Notes: generated from the letters alone by a model not told the origin. Numbered from the stretch's first letter, positions 18,439-27,558 are shown. The stretch: DNA of 64,000 nt from Paenibacillus pedocola (GCF_031599675.1 NZ_CP134223.1:2666001-2730000); one strand, 5' to 3'. A program made the numbers and translations.

Positions 18439-19182
18439 ATGAATATGAATACGAGCAACCAGATAGAGAATTTCAAGCAGCTTAAATATGAACTTACCCG
18501 CTTTATGATGATCTATAAATTCGCCCTGGAAGAAATAGAGACGAAGATTGAAATTCTGAAACAGGAGTTTCAGATGCTCCATGACTATAGCCCAATTGAA
18601 CATACGAAGTCCCGCATTAAATCTCCTGAGAGTATTATGAACAAAATGCTTCGCAAAAACAGCGAGCTCTCGCTGCCAGCCGTACGGTCCAGTATTAAGG
18701 ATATTGCCGGACTCCGCATCACCTGCTCGTTTATTTCTGATATCTATCAAGTCAGCGAAATGCTGCAGAAGCAGGATGATCTGAAAGTGCTTCAGGTAAA
18801 GGATTACATCAAGAATCCGAAGCCAAACGGATATCAGAGCCTTCATTTGCTGGTCGAAGTGCCCGTGTTCCTGTCGGATTGCACAGAGATGGTGTGTGTA
18901 GAAGTTCAGATCCGCACTATTGCTATGGATTTCTGGGCCAGTCTTGAACATAAAATTTTCTATAAATACAGCCAGTCGGTTCCTGAGCATCTGACCCGTG
19001 AGCTGAAGAATGCAGCGCTCAAAGCTAATGAGCTGGATCTGCAGATGGAGCGTCTGCACCGTGAGATTAAAGAAATTAAAGATGCCCAGGCCGATGAGAA
19101 AGTGATGGAGTTCCAGCGGATCATGATTAACAATCAGCAGTTTAATCTGCCGGCTAACTTTATGAAGCTGCTGGGTGAATAA
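18439..19182 (+). CDS. relP: Small alarmone synthetase, RelP/YwaC type
   Basis: 247 residues, close to Bacillus YwaC along the whole synthetase domain: YKFALEEIETKIEIL, PIEHTKSRIKSPESIM, DIAGLRITCSFISDIY, KDYIKNPKPNGYQSLHL and EVQIRTIAMDFWASLEHKI. The catalytic elements for pyrophosphate transfer from ATP to GDP/GTP are present and there is no hydrolase, TGS or ACT domain. It therefore makes (p)ppGpp without degrading it. In B. subtilis the homolog is induced by cell-wall stress. The C-terminal tail is about 35 residues longer than YwaC. RBS AAGAGGAG. Confidence 0.92.
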   Translation: MNMNTSNQIENFKQLKYELTRFMMIYKFALEEIETKIEILKQEFQMLHDYSPIEHTKSRIKSPESIMNKMLRKNSELSLPAVRSSIKDIAGLRITCSFISDIYQVSEMLQKQDDLKVLQVKDYIKNPKPNGYQSLHLLVEVPVFLSDCTEMVCVEVQIRTIAMDFWASLEHKIFYKYSQSVPEHLTRELKNAALKANELDLQMERLHREIKEIKDAQADEKVMEFQRIMINNQQFNLPANFMKLLGE

Positions 19183-19243
19183 TCATAGTCGAAACCTTCG
19201 GTCAGCGTATAGCATGTAATTATCACTGTAAGGGGGATGATTC

Positions 19244-20110
19244 ATGGCAAGGCAGGCTTATATTACGGATCTCGATGGGACGCTGCTCACCTCAGAACAG
19301 AAGCTTACGGACTACACAATTCAAGTAATTACAGCAGCAATGGAGAAGGGGGCGGTTATCAGCTTCTCAACGGCCAGGGGCTTCATTAGTGCAGCCAGTG
19401 TAGTTTCGGAAATTGCCTGGAAGTATCCGCTTATTCTTTATAATGGCGCCCTCATTTATGACGGGATGTCCGGGAAGGTGATAGACGGATACTGGCTGGA
19501 TCACTTTATTTCTAAGGAGATTATCAGCATCGGGCGGCAGCTTGGCGGGATGACCCCATTTTATTTCTCGCTGGATGAAAATGACCGTGAGAGGGTGCTT
19601 CATGAACCACTTAAACGCATGGGAGATGTTGTGTTCTTTAACAGCCGTCCGGGGGACGAGCGGTTTCGGGAGGTGGACAAGCTGGAATGCCCCGCAGAAC
19701 ACCGGACTTTGATTATCACTTATATCGGCCTGCTGGAAGAGCTTCAGCCTGTTCATCAGGCGGTGCAGCACAGATTCGGAGATAAGCTGCAAATCCACTT
19801 CATGAAGGACTTATACATAACAGATCACTATTTCCTGGAATTCAGCCATCCCCAAGGCAACAAAAGCGATGGACTCAAGTTGTGGGCGCAGCATATGGGG
19901 CTTGAACCGCAGGATATTACTGTATTCGGTGACCACTTGAATGATCTGGGACTGTTCGCTGCCGCCGGAACAAGGATTGCCGTACAGAACGCCCAGCCGG
20001 AGATTAAAGCATTGGCACATCAGGTCATCGCCTCAAACAACGAAGATGGTGTAGCCAGATTCTTGGAGAAAACTTTGATGTTCAAAAAGGAGCTGATACC
20101 AGGTGAGTGA
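19244..20110 (+). CDS. Cof-type HAD-IIB phosphatase
   Basis: 288 residues. HAD motif I is ITDLDGTLLT (nucleophile Asp near residue 9), motif II SFSTARG, and motif IV GDHLNDLGLFAAAG, with a Cof-type cap between. Such enzymes dephosphorylate sugar phosphates, FMN or similar. It overlaps the following GH9 gene by 8 nt, so the two are co-translated. The pairing suggests a role in handling phosphorylated products of the glycan pathway, which is inference. Confidence 0.88.
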   Translation: MARQAYITDLDGTLLTSEQKLTDYTIQVITAAMEKGAVISFSTARGFISAASVVSEIAWKYPLILYNGALIYDGMSGKVIDGYWLDHFISKEIISIGRQLGGMTPFYFSLDENDRERVLHEPLKRMGDVVFFNSRPGDERFREVDKLECPAEHRTLIITYIGLLEELQPVHQAVQHRFGDKLQIHFMKDLYITDHYFLEFSHPQGNKSDGLKLWAQHMGLEPQDITVFGDHLNDLGLFAAAGTRIAVQNAQPEIKALAHQVIASNNEDGVARFLEKTLMFKKELIPGE

Positions 20111-21749
20111 GCAACAGGTTCGTGCAATTACAGTAGATCAGATCGGATATTCCACATACGGGAAGAAAATCGCCCTGTTTACCGGTACGGAACATTCATT
20201 CCGGGTTGTGAATTCAGAGACGGGAGCGGTAGTATTCAAGGGGGTATCTGCTGCCGCAGCAGACGATAAGGCCAGCGGTGCCAGAGTTCATGCTGCTGAC
20301 TTCTCAGCGGTTACTGCTGCTGGACGGTATTTCCTTGAAGCTGGGGACGGGGCGGTTTCCGCAACTTTTGACATTGCCGATAAGCCTTATCAGGAGCTGC
20401 AGAAGGGATTGTTGAAAGCCTTTTATTATTACCGCTGCGGAGCCGAACTAAGCGGGGGGTATGCCGGACCTTGGGGACATGCTGCCTGCCATCTGGCAGA
20501 GGGAACCGTAATCGGTCAGCCTGAACTGAAGCTGGACAGCAGCGGAGGCTGGCATGATGCAGGGGATTACGGGAAATACTCCGGTCCGGGTGCCAAGGCT
20601 ATCGCAGATTTGCTGCTGGCCTATGAGTTATATCCTGCTGCGTTTGCGGGTGATTTTACACTTCCGGAAAGTGATGGGAAGATGCCGGATGTGCTGCTGG
20701 AGTGTAAGGTAGAGCTGGATTTTTTGTTCAAAATGCAGGAAGCTGGGAGCGGCGGGGTCTATCATAAGCTGACCACGCTGAACTTTCCCGGTCTTGACGT
20801 TATGCCGGAGGATGATACGTCAGAACTGTTTTTCTCACCGGTATCCGCTGCTGCTACAGGAGACTTTGCCGGAGTAATGGCGATGGCAGCAAGGATCTAT
20901 AAGCCATTTGATGAGTCCTATGCAGACCGGTGTCTTAAAGCAGCGGTTGCCGGCTGGCAGTGGCTGGAGCAGCATCCGGAGGAGCCGGGCTTTAAGAATC
21001 CGCCGCAAATTACAACCGGTGAATACGGGGATGCCGAAGATCATGACGAACGTTTCTGGGCAGCAGCTGAGCTGTACCGGACAACAGGCGAAGAAGTCTA
21101 CCATAAGGCTGTCCAAGCGTTATCCAGGCTGCCATTTCCCAAATTCAGTCTGGGCTGGGCGGACATGGGCGGTTATGGTACACTAGCCTATCTGCTGAAT
21201 GGTGAGGCACAAGGAGATGTGGCATTATACACCTCCCTTAAGGAAGGGTTACTTGCGGAAGCGGAGCAGCTTGTCCAGGTGAGCAATTTGGATGGATACC
21301 TCATTTCCCTGCGGGAAGAGGATTACATCTGGGGCAGCAATATGCTGGTGATGAACAACGCGATGCTGCTGCTGGCTGCGGAGCATTTCAGTGGAGAGGC
21401 CCGTTATGCCGATTGTGCACTGGACCATCTTCACTATCTGCTGGGCCGCAATGTGCTGGATATCAGCTATGTGACCGGTTTCGGTGACCGTCCGGTATTG
21501 CATCCGCATCACCGTCCGTCTGTAGGCGATCATGTGGAGGCACCAGTTCCCGGACTGGTGTCCGGCGGGCCTGACCGCGGATTGCATGATGAATATGTCC
21601 TGCAGCATTTGCAGGGTAAGCCTGCAGCGCAGTGTTTTGCCGACCATGAACTCAGCTACTCCACGAATGAGGTTACGATCTACTGGAATTCACCGGCTGT
21701 CCTGGTGGCGGCTCGGTTTAATACACGGGTGAACTATGGGACGATATAA
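20103..21749 (+). CDS. Intracellular GH9 glycoside hydrolase
   Basis: 548 residues from GTG 20103, overlapping the HAD gene. Residues 1-95 are an Ig-like CelD_N domain (VDQIGYSTYGKKIALF is its start), followed by the (alpha/alpha)6 GH9 barrel. Catalytic residues are intact: GGWHDAGDYGKY carries D152 and D155, and STNEVTIYWNSP carries the acid E523. The HHRPS segment is conserved. There is no signal peptide, unlike secreted GH9 cellulases. A cytosolic enzyme acting on imported cello- or mixed-linkage oligosaccharides, or a glucosaminidase-type GH9, is more likely than a cellulase. It overlaps the next gene by 14 nt. Confidence 0.88.
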   Translation: MSEQQVRAITVDQIGYSTYGKKIALFTGTEHSFRVVNSETGAVVFKGVSAAAADDKASGARVHAADFSAVTAAGRYFLEAGDGAVSATFDIADKPYQELQKGLLKAFYYYRCGAELSGGYAGPWGHAACHLAEGTVIGQPELKLDSSGGWHDAGDYGKYSGPGAKAIADLLLAYELYPAAFAGDFTLPESDGKMPDVLLECKVELDFLFKMQEAGSGGVYHKLTTLNFPGLDVMPEDDTSELFFSPVSAAATGDFAGVMAMAARIYKPFDESYADRCLKAAVAGWQWLEQHPEEPGFKNPPQITTGEYGDAEDHDERFWAAAELYRTTGEEVYHKAVQALSRLPFPKFSLGWADMGGYGTLAYLLNGEAQGDVALYTSLKEGLLAEAEQLVQVSNLDGYLISLREEDYIWGSNMLVMNNAMLLLAAEHFSGEARYADCALDHLHYLLGRNVLDISYVTGFGDRPVLHPHHRPSVGDHVEAPVPGLVSGGPDRGLHDEYVLQHLQGKPAAQCFADHELSYSTNEVTIYWNSPAVLVAARFNTRVNYGTI

Positions 21750-22410
21750 AGTCATCAGCCTGGACATGTTTCAGACATTGGCAAATATTCAGGACCGCAG
21801 GGCATATGTATGGAAGCCTATTTTGCAGCAGGATTATAGTGAGGAACGGGCTTTGGCGCTTGGAAGCATGCTGCTGAGCAGCTATCATATGTTAGCTTCT
21901 GAGATACGAAATAATGGAGATTTTTGGACCAGTAAAGAAATCTACTCCCGCAGCTTTCAGCTGGTTTTCAAGCAGTATGGGGTGGACTTTGATTTCCTTC
22001 AAGCAGTGGAAATTCTGTTTGAACAGCACCGATTGTCCACGTTATATGAGGATACGGAGCGTTTTCTGCAGCGGATATGTGCTAAATACCAGGTCTGCAT
22101 AGTCAGTGATACTGATGAGCTGATGCTGCCGAACTTTTATCAGAACTATCCGGTCACCTTGTTCACATCGGAAATGCACAAGTCCTACAAAAATGACAGC
22201 CGCAACATAATGTTCCAAGAGGTCATTACCCATTACGGCGTAGAACCTGGGCAGATTATCCATGTAGGAGACACAGCATCAGATGTGTTAGGTGCGGCAA
22301 GAGCGGGGATTACCGCCTGCTGGATCAACCGGGACAAAGCCGATTGGCAGCATGCGGTGAAGCCGGATTATACAGTAACAACCCTAGATGAGTTATATGA
22401 GCTTCTATAA
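21736..22410 (+). CDS. HAD-superfamily hydrolase
   Basis: 224 residues, overlapping the GH9 gene by 14 nt. Motif I is SLDMFQTL (D-x-F-x-T, as in haloacid dehalogenase-like enzymes), motif II VSDTDE, lysine motif in SYKND, and motif IV HVGDTASDVLGAARAG. A helical cap is inserted after motif I. Likely a phosphatase; substrate unknown. It is the third gene of the HAD-GH9-HAD operon. Confidence 0.87.
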   Translation: MGRYKVISLDMFQTLANIQDRRAYVWKPILQQDYSEERALALGSMLLSSYHMLASEIRNNGDFWTSKEIYSRSFQLVFKQYGVDFDFLQAVEILFEQHRLSTLYEDTERFLQRICAKYQVCIVSDTDELMLPNFYQNYPVTLFTSEMHKSYKNDSRNIMFQEVITHYGVEPGQIIHVGDTASDVLGAARAGITACWINRDKADWQHAVKPDYTVTTLDELYELL

Positions 22411-22452
22411 GGCGGTTAAGCTGATAACTCCATTAAAAGGAGGACAAAGTAG

Positions 22453-23001
22453 ATGAGCAGTTATGGTGAGGATGACATGGAGCACCTGAGTTACCCTATT
22501 GGAAGATTTGCAGCGAAGGAAAACCGGACGGCAGAAGAACGGAATCAGGATATTCAGATGATTGGCCGGCTCTCAGCTGGCTTAAGCGAAGCCGTGCGCC
22601 CGCTCACATCAGAGCAGTTAAACACCCCTTACCGTCCTGGCGGCTGGAGTGTGGCACAGGTTGTTCATCATCTTTCGGACACGAATATGTTCGCCTACCT
22701 TCGCTTTAAGCGGGGGCTTACGGAAGATGCACCGCAGATTTCAACCTACCGGCAGGACCTGTGGGCGGAACAGAGCGATTATCTGGAAGAGCCAATAGAG
22801 TCTTCACTCCGGCTGATGGAGCATCTGAACCCGCGGTTCATGACCTTGCTGGGTTCACTGAGTGAAGCTGATTTTGCCCGGATTTTTGTGAGTGCAGGCC
22901 TCGGGACGATGAGCCTGGATACAGCAATACAGAGATATATCTGGCATAACAGCCACCACATTGCACAGATCACCTCACTCATCAAGCGGAGTGGATGGTA
23001 A
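22453..23001 (+). CDS. YfiT/BstA-like DinB metalloprotein
   Basis: 182 residues resembling YfiT: SYPIGRF-like N-terminus, YRPGGWSVAQVVHHLSDTNM with the first metal histidine, an IRFK-like FAYLRFKRGLTE segment and IWHNSHHIAQITSL with the C-terminal histidine pair. YfiT/BstA-type proteins of bacilli transfer bacillithiol to electrophiles or are annotated as metal-dependent hydrolases. Cytosolic. RBS AAAGGAGG. Closed by a strong terminator. Confidence 0.88.
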   Translation: MSSYGEDDMEHLSYPIGRFAAKENRTAEERNQDIQMIGRLSAGLSEAVRPLTSEQLNTPYRPGGWSVAQVVHHLSDTNMFAYLRFKRGLTEDAPQISTYRQDLWAEQSDYLEEPIESSLRLMEHLNPRFMTLLGSLSEADFARIFVSAGLGTMSLDTAIQRYIWHNSHHIAQITSLIKRSGW

Positions 23002-23011
23002 TGTACGGACA

Positions 23012-23059
23012 AGAGCAAGCGGAGCAGGAGTCACTCCTGCCGCTTGCTCTTTTTCTTTT
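23012..23059 (+). terminator. Rho-independent terminator
   Basis: AGAGCAAGCGG-agcaggagt pairs with actcctgc-CCGCTTGCTCT, followed by TTTTCTTTT. Confidence 0.92.
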
Positions 23060-23190
23060 GCAGATGTATATAATCGTGTCTTGATCAGCCCCGTCATGCA
23101 AAAAATGGAATTAAATTCTGTATGTAGATTCTCTTTCTTTATCGTATATAATTATACCAAATGGGCACAGGTACATAAGGAGGTCGGATA

Positions 23191-24783
23191 ATGCCTACAC
23201 CAAAGAGAGCAGAAACCAAATCAAGAATGAAACTCAGCCTCACTTTGCTGCTAATGGCGCTGGTGACAATGGTGTTTCTATTGACAACTACGATTCTGCT
23301 CATTGGGTCATACCAATCTAAGAAGAAATCACTAATAGAGACAACGCTTAATTTGAATTATGCCAATGCGGAAAGAATGAGTAAAACGGTAGATTCGTTG
23401 TTCCGTTCAATGCGCAGCAGCCTGCTCTTCAGTGCGGATCAAATCGCCAGTATGGAGGCATCGCGGCCTGAAGATATAGATGCTTATCTTGATTTAATGC
23501 GCCACAGCAGCAACTACTTTAATTCCATTATTCTGGTTAACGAAAACGGATCGGTATTGAATAATTCACCGAAAACGCTGGGTATGGTGGGGAAGAGAAT
23601 TAAATCGCCCCAGGTTCTGGAAGCTCTCCGGCTAAAGAACTCCTATCTGTCCTCACCGTATACATCGTCCACGACTGGCAGGATGCTTTTTTTCATGAGT
23701 GAACCACTGTATAACAAAGACAAACATTATCTTGGACAACTGGCGGGTACGGTCTATCTCCGGGATTACAATATCCTGAATATGATCTTCGGGAACAATA
23801 ATATTGATGAATCCGGTTCGTATTATTATATTGTCAGTGCTGAGGGGCATGTGCTGTTCCATCCGGACGTAAGGCAATTAAATAAGGATATCAGCAGTAA
23901 CGAGGTCGTCCAGAGGTTAAAGAGGGGTGAGAGCGGAAAAATGCAGGCGCTGAATACCAAAGGGGTATCCATGCTGGCCGGCTATTCGGCGGTTCCCGCC
24001 AATGACTGGGGAGTTGCCGTTGTATCGCCAGTTCATGTCATTCAGGAACAATTGCTGGCTCATTTACGCAAAATTCTGGCTTATACGGTCATTCCATTCG
24101 TTATTTTGCTGCTCAGTGTGTTCGTCCTTGCACACCGCTTAGCCAAGCCGTTCGTTGTTCTGGCCGACCTTGTGAACAGAATCGGCAAAGAAAATGTCGA
24201 GCTGCCGGAGCTCAAACCTCATTGGAACAGGGAAGTTGATCTGCTCACCAAAGCGGTAGTAATGGCCTGGACGGACATCCAGAAGCAGACTGATCAGCTG
24301 ACCCAGGATGCGATGACCGATCTTCTGACCGGTCTTACAAACCGCAGAGCGCTGGATATCAGCATCAATCAGTGGATAGCCGCCCGGGTACCTTTTTCCG
24401 TAATCGTTCTGGATGTGGATAAGTTCAAATTCGTCAATGACACTTACGGTCATTTGGCTGGTGATGAGGTGCTTAAAAGCGTTGCTGAAATCCTTACTGC
24501 AAGCATCCGTCCCGGCGATATCTGCGCCCGTTACGGCGGTGAAGAATTTGTCCTGCTGCTTCCCCGGACGAAGCCAGATCATGCTTATACAGTGGCGGAA
24601 AGAATCCGTAAAACACTGGAAAAAAGTGAAGTTCCCCTACCGATCAAAGTGACTTCCTCGCAGGGAATTGCCCATTATCCCACACACGGACGTACCCGGG
24701 AAGAATTGCTTGGACACGCAGATGAAGCTTTATACTCCGCCAAACATACTGGAAGAAACCGGACAGTTATCGCGGGAGAGTAA
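23191..24783 (+). CDS. Membrane diguanylate cyclase with extracellular Cache-type sensor
   Basis: 530 residues: cytosolic basic start, membrane helix at about 17-42, an extracellular dCache-like sensor to about 285, a second helix at 292-312, a short linker, then a GGDEF domain. The active-site loop is GGEEF (449-453), and RPGD (440-443) lies five residues before it, the spacing of a product-inhibition I-site. A functional, feedback-controlled c-di-GMP synthase is therefore expected. Motifs LTGLTNRRAL and DVDKFKFVNDTYGH are intact. RBS AAGGAGG. Confidence 0.92.
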   Translation: MPTPKRAETKSRMKLSLTLLLMALVTMVFLLTTTILLIGSYQSKKKSLIETTLNLNYANAERMSKTVDSLFRSMRSSLLFSADQIASMEASRPEDIDAYLDLMRHSSNYFNSIILVNENGSVLNNSPKTLGMVGKRIKSPQVLEALRLKNSYLSSPYTSSTTGRMLFFMSEPLYNKDKHYLGQLAGTVYLRDYNILNMIFGNNNIDESGSYYYIVSAEGHVLFHPDVRQLNKDISSNEVVQRLKRGESGKMQALNTKGVSMLAGYSAVPANDWGVAVVSPVHVIQEQLLAHLRKILAYTVIPFVILLLSVFVLAHRLAKPFVVLADLVNRIGKENVELPELKPHWNREVDLLTKAVVMAWTDIQKQTDQLTQDAMTDLLTGLTNRRALDISINQWIAARVPFSVIVLDVDKFKFVNDTYGHLAGDEVLKSVAEILTASIRPGDICARYGGEEFVLLLPRTKPDHAYTVAERIRKTLEKSEVPLPIKVTSSQGIAHYPTHGRTREELLGHADEALYSAKHTGRNRTVIAGE

Positions 24784-24791
24784 GGAAATGG

Positions 24792-24820
24792 AGCATCTTC
24801 CCCGGGGAGGATGCTTTTTT
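24792..24820 (+). terminator. Rho-independent terminator after diguanylate cyclase
   Basis: AGCATCTTCCCC / GGGGAGGATGCT stem followed by T6. Confidence 0.92.
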
Positions 24821-24921
24821 GATGCGCCCCTTGAACCAAGAAAATTATCACCTGGACATAGGCGAATACATATCTTACTTCAGAACGAAAAAAATGGGCT
24901 CCGAAGAAAGGAAGGATTCGC

Positions 24922-25758
24922 GTGACTTTAAATATGGATTACACTTCCCCCAATACTCAATTCACCTTTGATCTGAACTGCAGCACCTTGTTTAAGAAGG
25001 ATGACTGCAACTATATCAACGTTATGGGGATTAAAGAGCTGAATACGCTGGATAATACGTCGCTGCTTGATATTTTTCTCAGCAAATCAAATGTGGTCGA
25101 ACCGCATTATCATCAAAATGCCGCTGAGCTGGTCTATTGCATCTCCGGTGAGGCAGTGGTTTCCTTAATTAATCCGTTCACGGGGGAACTGCTGCATTTT
25201 CCGATTACACCGGGCCAGGTGGCTAACGTGCCGCAGGGCTGGTGGCATTACGAAGTTGCAACGGTAGATTGTACACATCTGCTGGCTATTTTTAATGCTC
25301 CAACACCTCAGGTCATTCTTGGATCGGATATATTAAGCAAAACACCGGCCCGTGTACTGGCCCATACTTACTGTCTAAATGAGGCTATGCTGAAGGAGAC
25401 ACTGGCTCCGTTGAAACCTATGACGTTCATTGGCCCTCCGGCGGATTGCTGTGAACCGTCAAAGACAGCCGCCGAAAACGTAAAAGGAGCCATGATAGCT
25501 CCGGTGAATATGGCTCCAGTGAATATGGCTCCAGTGAACATGGCTCCGGTGAACATGGCTCCAGTGAATATGGCTCCGGTTATGGCTACAGCAAATATAT
25601 CGCCATACATGTATCAGCCGGCTCCGCAGAGCTTCGGATTCCAGCCTATGAGTATTCACGGCTACTATGGTCAGCCTTATGTTCAGCAGCCCTACCGTCA
25701 GCAGCCGTATGCTCAAGACTATCCAGCCTATCCGAGCGCAGGAACAGAGAACGAGTAG
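24922..25758 (+). CDS. Cupin protein with APVNM tandem repeat tail
   Basis: 278 residues from GTG 24922. A cupin domain spans about residues 45-150: PHYHQNAAELVYCISGEAVV (metal-ligand histidines and glutamate) and TPGQVANVPQGWWHYEV. The tail has five perfect APVNM pentapeptides (residues about 193-217), then a Tyr/Pro/Gln-rich end (YGQPYVQQPYRQQPYAQDY). The low-complexity, Tyr-rich tail resembles spore coat or surface proteins. Oxalate-decarboxylase-like coat cupins are a reasonable comparison, but enzymatic activity cannot be judged. The preceding RBS is GAAAGGAAGGA. Confidence 0.75.
   Translation: MTLNMDYTSPNTQFTFDLNCSTLFKKDDCNYINVMGIKELNTLDNTSLLDIFLSKSNVVEPHYHQNAAELVYCISGEAVVSLINPFTGELLHFPITPGQVANVPQGWWHYEVATVDCTHLLAIFNAPTPQVILGSDILSKTPARVLAHTYCLNEAMLKETLAPLKPMTFIGPPADCCEPSKTAAENVKGAMIAPVNMAPVNMAPVNMAPVNMAPVNMAPVMATANISPYMYQPAPQSFGFQPMSIHGYYGQPYVQQPYRQQPYAQDYPAYPSAGTENE
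25498..25572 (+). repeat. 15-bp tandem repeat, five copies
   Basis: Five in-frame copies of GCTCCRGTGAAYATG encode APVNM, followed by a partial sixth. The copies differ only at two synonymous positions, which suggests recent expansion by slippage or recombination. Confidence 0.95.
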
Positions 25759-25776
25759 GATCAGCTACTGTCAAAG

Positions 25777-25807
25777 AAAGCCTCCCGGGAACAATCCCGG
25801 GAGGCTT
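25777..25807. terminator. Bidirectional terminator between convergent genes
   Basis: AAGCCTCCCGGGA / TCCCGGGAGGCTT, a 13-bp perfect stem, with T-rich tails on both strands (TTCTGCTTCT; CTTTCTTTG on the minus strand). Confidence 0.88.
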
Positions 25808-25813
25808 CTGCTT

Positions 25814-26806
25814 CTAGGACAGGCGGACAAGCACCCGGCCTCTAATATTTGAATTTAGAATATCTTCGAGTGCAGCAGGCAGACCGGCCAATGTGATCTC
25901 GCGGTCAACCAGTGCTTCGAGCACCTCCGGCTTTAGATCCGTTGCCATCCGCTGCCAGATGTCTTTGCGTTTCCCGGCAGGACAGGACACGGAATCAATA
26001 CCCAGCAGGCTGACCCCACGCAGGATAAATGGCAGCACTGTTGTCGGAACTGCCGTGCCGGCGGTTAGACCGCTTGCAGCCACAGCGCCGCCGTATGCGA
26101 TCTTGCTCAGCACAGCTGCCAGCGGACTGCCGCCTACAGAATCTACTGCTGCCTGCCAGAGCTGCTTGTCCAGCGGCTTCAGAGCACCAGTGCCTACATC
26201 CTCGCGGGAAATGACCTCATCTGCTCCTAAAACCTGCAGATACCCGGCTTCGTCTGTTCTGCCTGTGCTGGCAGTTACCTGGTATCCTAGTTTGGCCAGC
26301 ATCGCTACTGCCGCACCGCCAACACCGCCTGTTGCTCCGGTGACGAGTACCTTGCCTTTATCCGGCGCAGCCCCGTGATCTTCCAGCGCTTGAATGGACA
26401 GCGCGGCGGTAAAGCCTGCTGTCCCGTAAATCATTGCTTCCCGCAGGCTAAGACCTTCCGGGAGGGGGAGAACCCAGTCGGCGGGAATTCTAGCATATTC
26501 ACTAAAACCGCCAAAATGGGACACGCCAATACCATAACTGGTGGCGATGACGGACTGGCCTGCCTCAAACCGGCTGTCGGCCGAAGAGATTACTACCCCT
26601 GACAGATCTATGCCGGGGATAAAGGGATAATTCCGCACAATATTTCCATTCGGAATGCTGGCTAATCCGTCCTTATAGTTTACACTAGAGTAAGATACCT
26701 TGATCAGCACCTCACCTGCAGGCAATTCTTCCATTGCCACTGGCTTGACCTCTACTGAGAAAGTATCTGTCTTGTCTACAACCAAAGCCTGAAAAGTATT
26801 TGACAT
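25814..26806 (-). CDS. YhdH/YhfP-type quinone oxidoreductase
   Basis: 330-residue zinc-independent medium-chain dehydrogenase. GroES-like N-terminal domain with SSVNYKDGLA and PFIPGIDLSGVV; Rossmann domain with VTGATGGVGGAAVAML. Closely resembles YhdH/YhfP and AcuI, which reduce quinones or acryloyl-CoA with NADPH. The zinc-ligand cysteines of alcohol dehydrogenases are absent, as expected. Divergent from a TetR regulator with a shared palindrome, implying electrophile- or metabolite-controlled expression. Confidence 0.9.
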   Translation of the reverse strand: MSNTFQALVVDKTDTFSVEVKPVAMEELPAGEVLIKVSYSSVNYKDGLASIPNGNIVRNYPFIPGIDLSGVVISSADSRFEAGQSVIATSYGIGVSHFGGFSEYARIPADWVLPLPEGLSLREAMIYGTAGFTAALSIQALEDHGAAPDKGKVLVTGATGGVGGAAVAMLAKLGYQVTASTGRTDEAGYLQVLGADEVISREDVGTGALKPLDKQLWQAAVDSVGGSPLAAVLSKIAYGGAVAASGLTAGTAVPTTVLPFILRGVSLLGIDSVSCPAGKRKDIWQRMATDLKPEVLEALVDREITLAGLPAALEDILNSNIRGRVLVRLS

Positions 26807-26859
26807 TTGATGTTCCGCTCCTCATCCGGACTGTATTTATAAGCCTGTTATATATTAAT

Positions 26860-26879
26860 TATTCTGACCGGTCAACTTT
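26860..26879. promoter_or_regulatory. TetR-type operator
   Basis: Perfect 10-bp palindrome TGACCGGTCA (26865-26874), extended imperfectly on both sides, lies between the divergent quinone reductase and TetR genes. This is the usual shape of a TetR/AcrR operator. Binding is inferred. Confidence 0.65.
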
Positions 26880-26961
26880 TTTATTACCATGATATAATAC
26901 ACATCATATATGTTGAACTTAATCAATGATTGTTTTACATACCTACTATCATGGAGGTCCT

Positions 26962-27558
26962 ATGGTACGTTACAAGAAGTCGGAAGAGAAACGCAAGCAA
27001 ATTTTGTATGCCGCCTTTCATTCGCTCTCCGAACGCGGCTACGACGCAGTGACCCTGCAGACCATTGCCGATAATGCAGAGGTCAGCAAAGGGGTTGTCC
27101 ATTATTATTTTGAGAATAAGGAAGCGGTTCTGATTGAACTGCTCGAATGGCTGACCGGCAAAATCTCTGCAAAGGAGCAAGCAGCGGTAGCAGTGCAGAA
27201 TACGGCTACCGGCAAGCTGACCGCCTATATCAGCTCCGCCTTCCCCGGCCCGGACCAGAACCGTTCCTTTTACCGCGTCTATTTGGATTTCCTGGCGAGA
27301 GCCAGCCGCATCCCGGTCTACCGGGAGATTAACCAGCGATTCTATGACAGCTGCGCAAGTATCAGTACGGAGATCCTGAGTCTCGGACAGCAGGAAGGGA
27401 TTTTCGCAAAGGACCTGTCCCCGGATACAACAGCACCCGTGATCCGTGCGATCATCGACGGCTGTCTGATCCAATGGTTGATGGCGGATAAGGACGAGCT
27501 GCACGGGTTGTATAAGGACTCCTGTTATGCGGCCATTATGAAGGTGCTCAGCGTGTGA
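26962..27558 (+). CDS. TetR family transcriptional regulator
   Basis: 198 residues from ATG 26962, preceded by GGAGGT; the longer frame at 26926 has no RBS. The N-terminal helix-turn-helix is clear: RKQILYAAFHSLSERGYDAV, LQTIADNAEVSKGVVHYYF. The C-terminal ligand domain is of the TetR_C_6/BetI-like type. It probably represses itself and the divergent YhdH-like gene through the TGACCGGTCA site. Confidence 0.9.
   Translation: MVRYKKSEEKRKQILYAAFHSLSERGYDAVTLQTIADNAEVSKGVVHYYFENKEAVLIELLEWLTGKISAKEQAAVAVQNTATGKLTAYISSAFPGPDQNRSFYRVYLDFLARASRIPVYREINQRFYDSCASISTEILSLGQQEGIFAKDLSPDTTAPVIRAIIDGCLIQWLMADKDELHGLYKDSCYAAIMKVLSV

Noticed and set aside
25498..25572. CRISPR-like array
   Set aside because: The regular repeats are in-frame 15-bp units without spacers. 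No CRISPR array or cas gene was found anywhere in the window.
25368..25716. Minus-strand frames with FTGAM or HWSH repeats
   Set aside because: Antisense shadows of the APVNM tandem repeat in the cupin gene.
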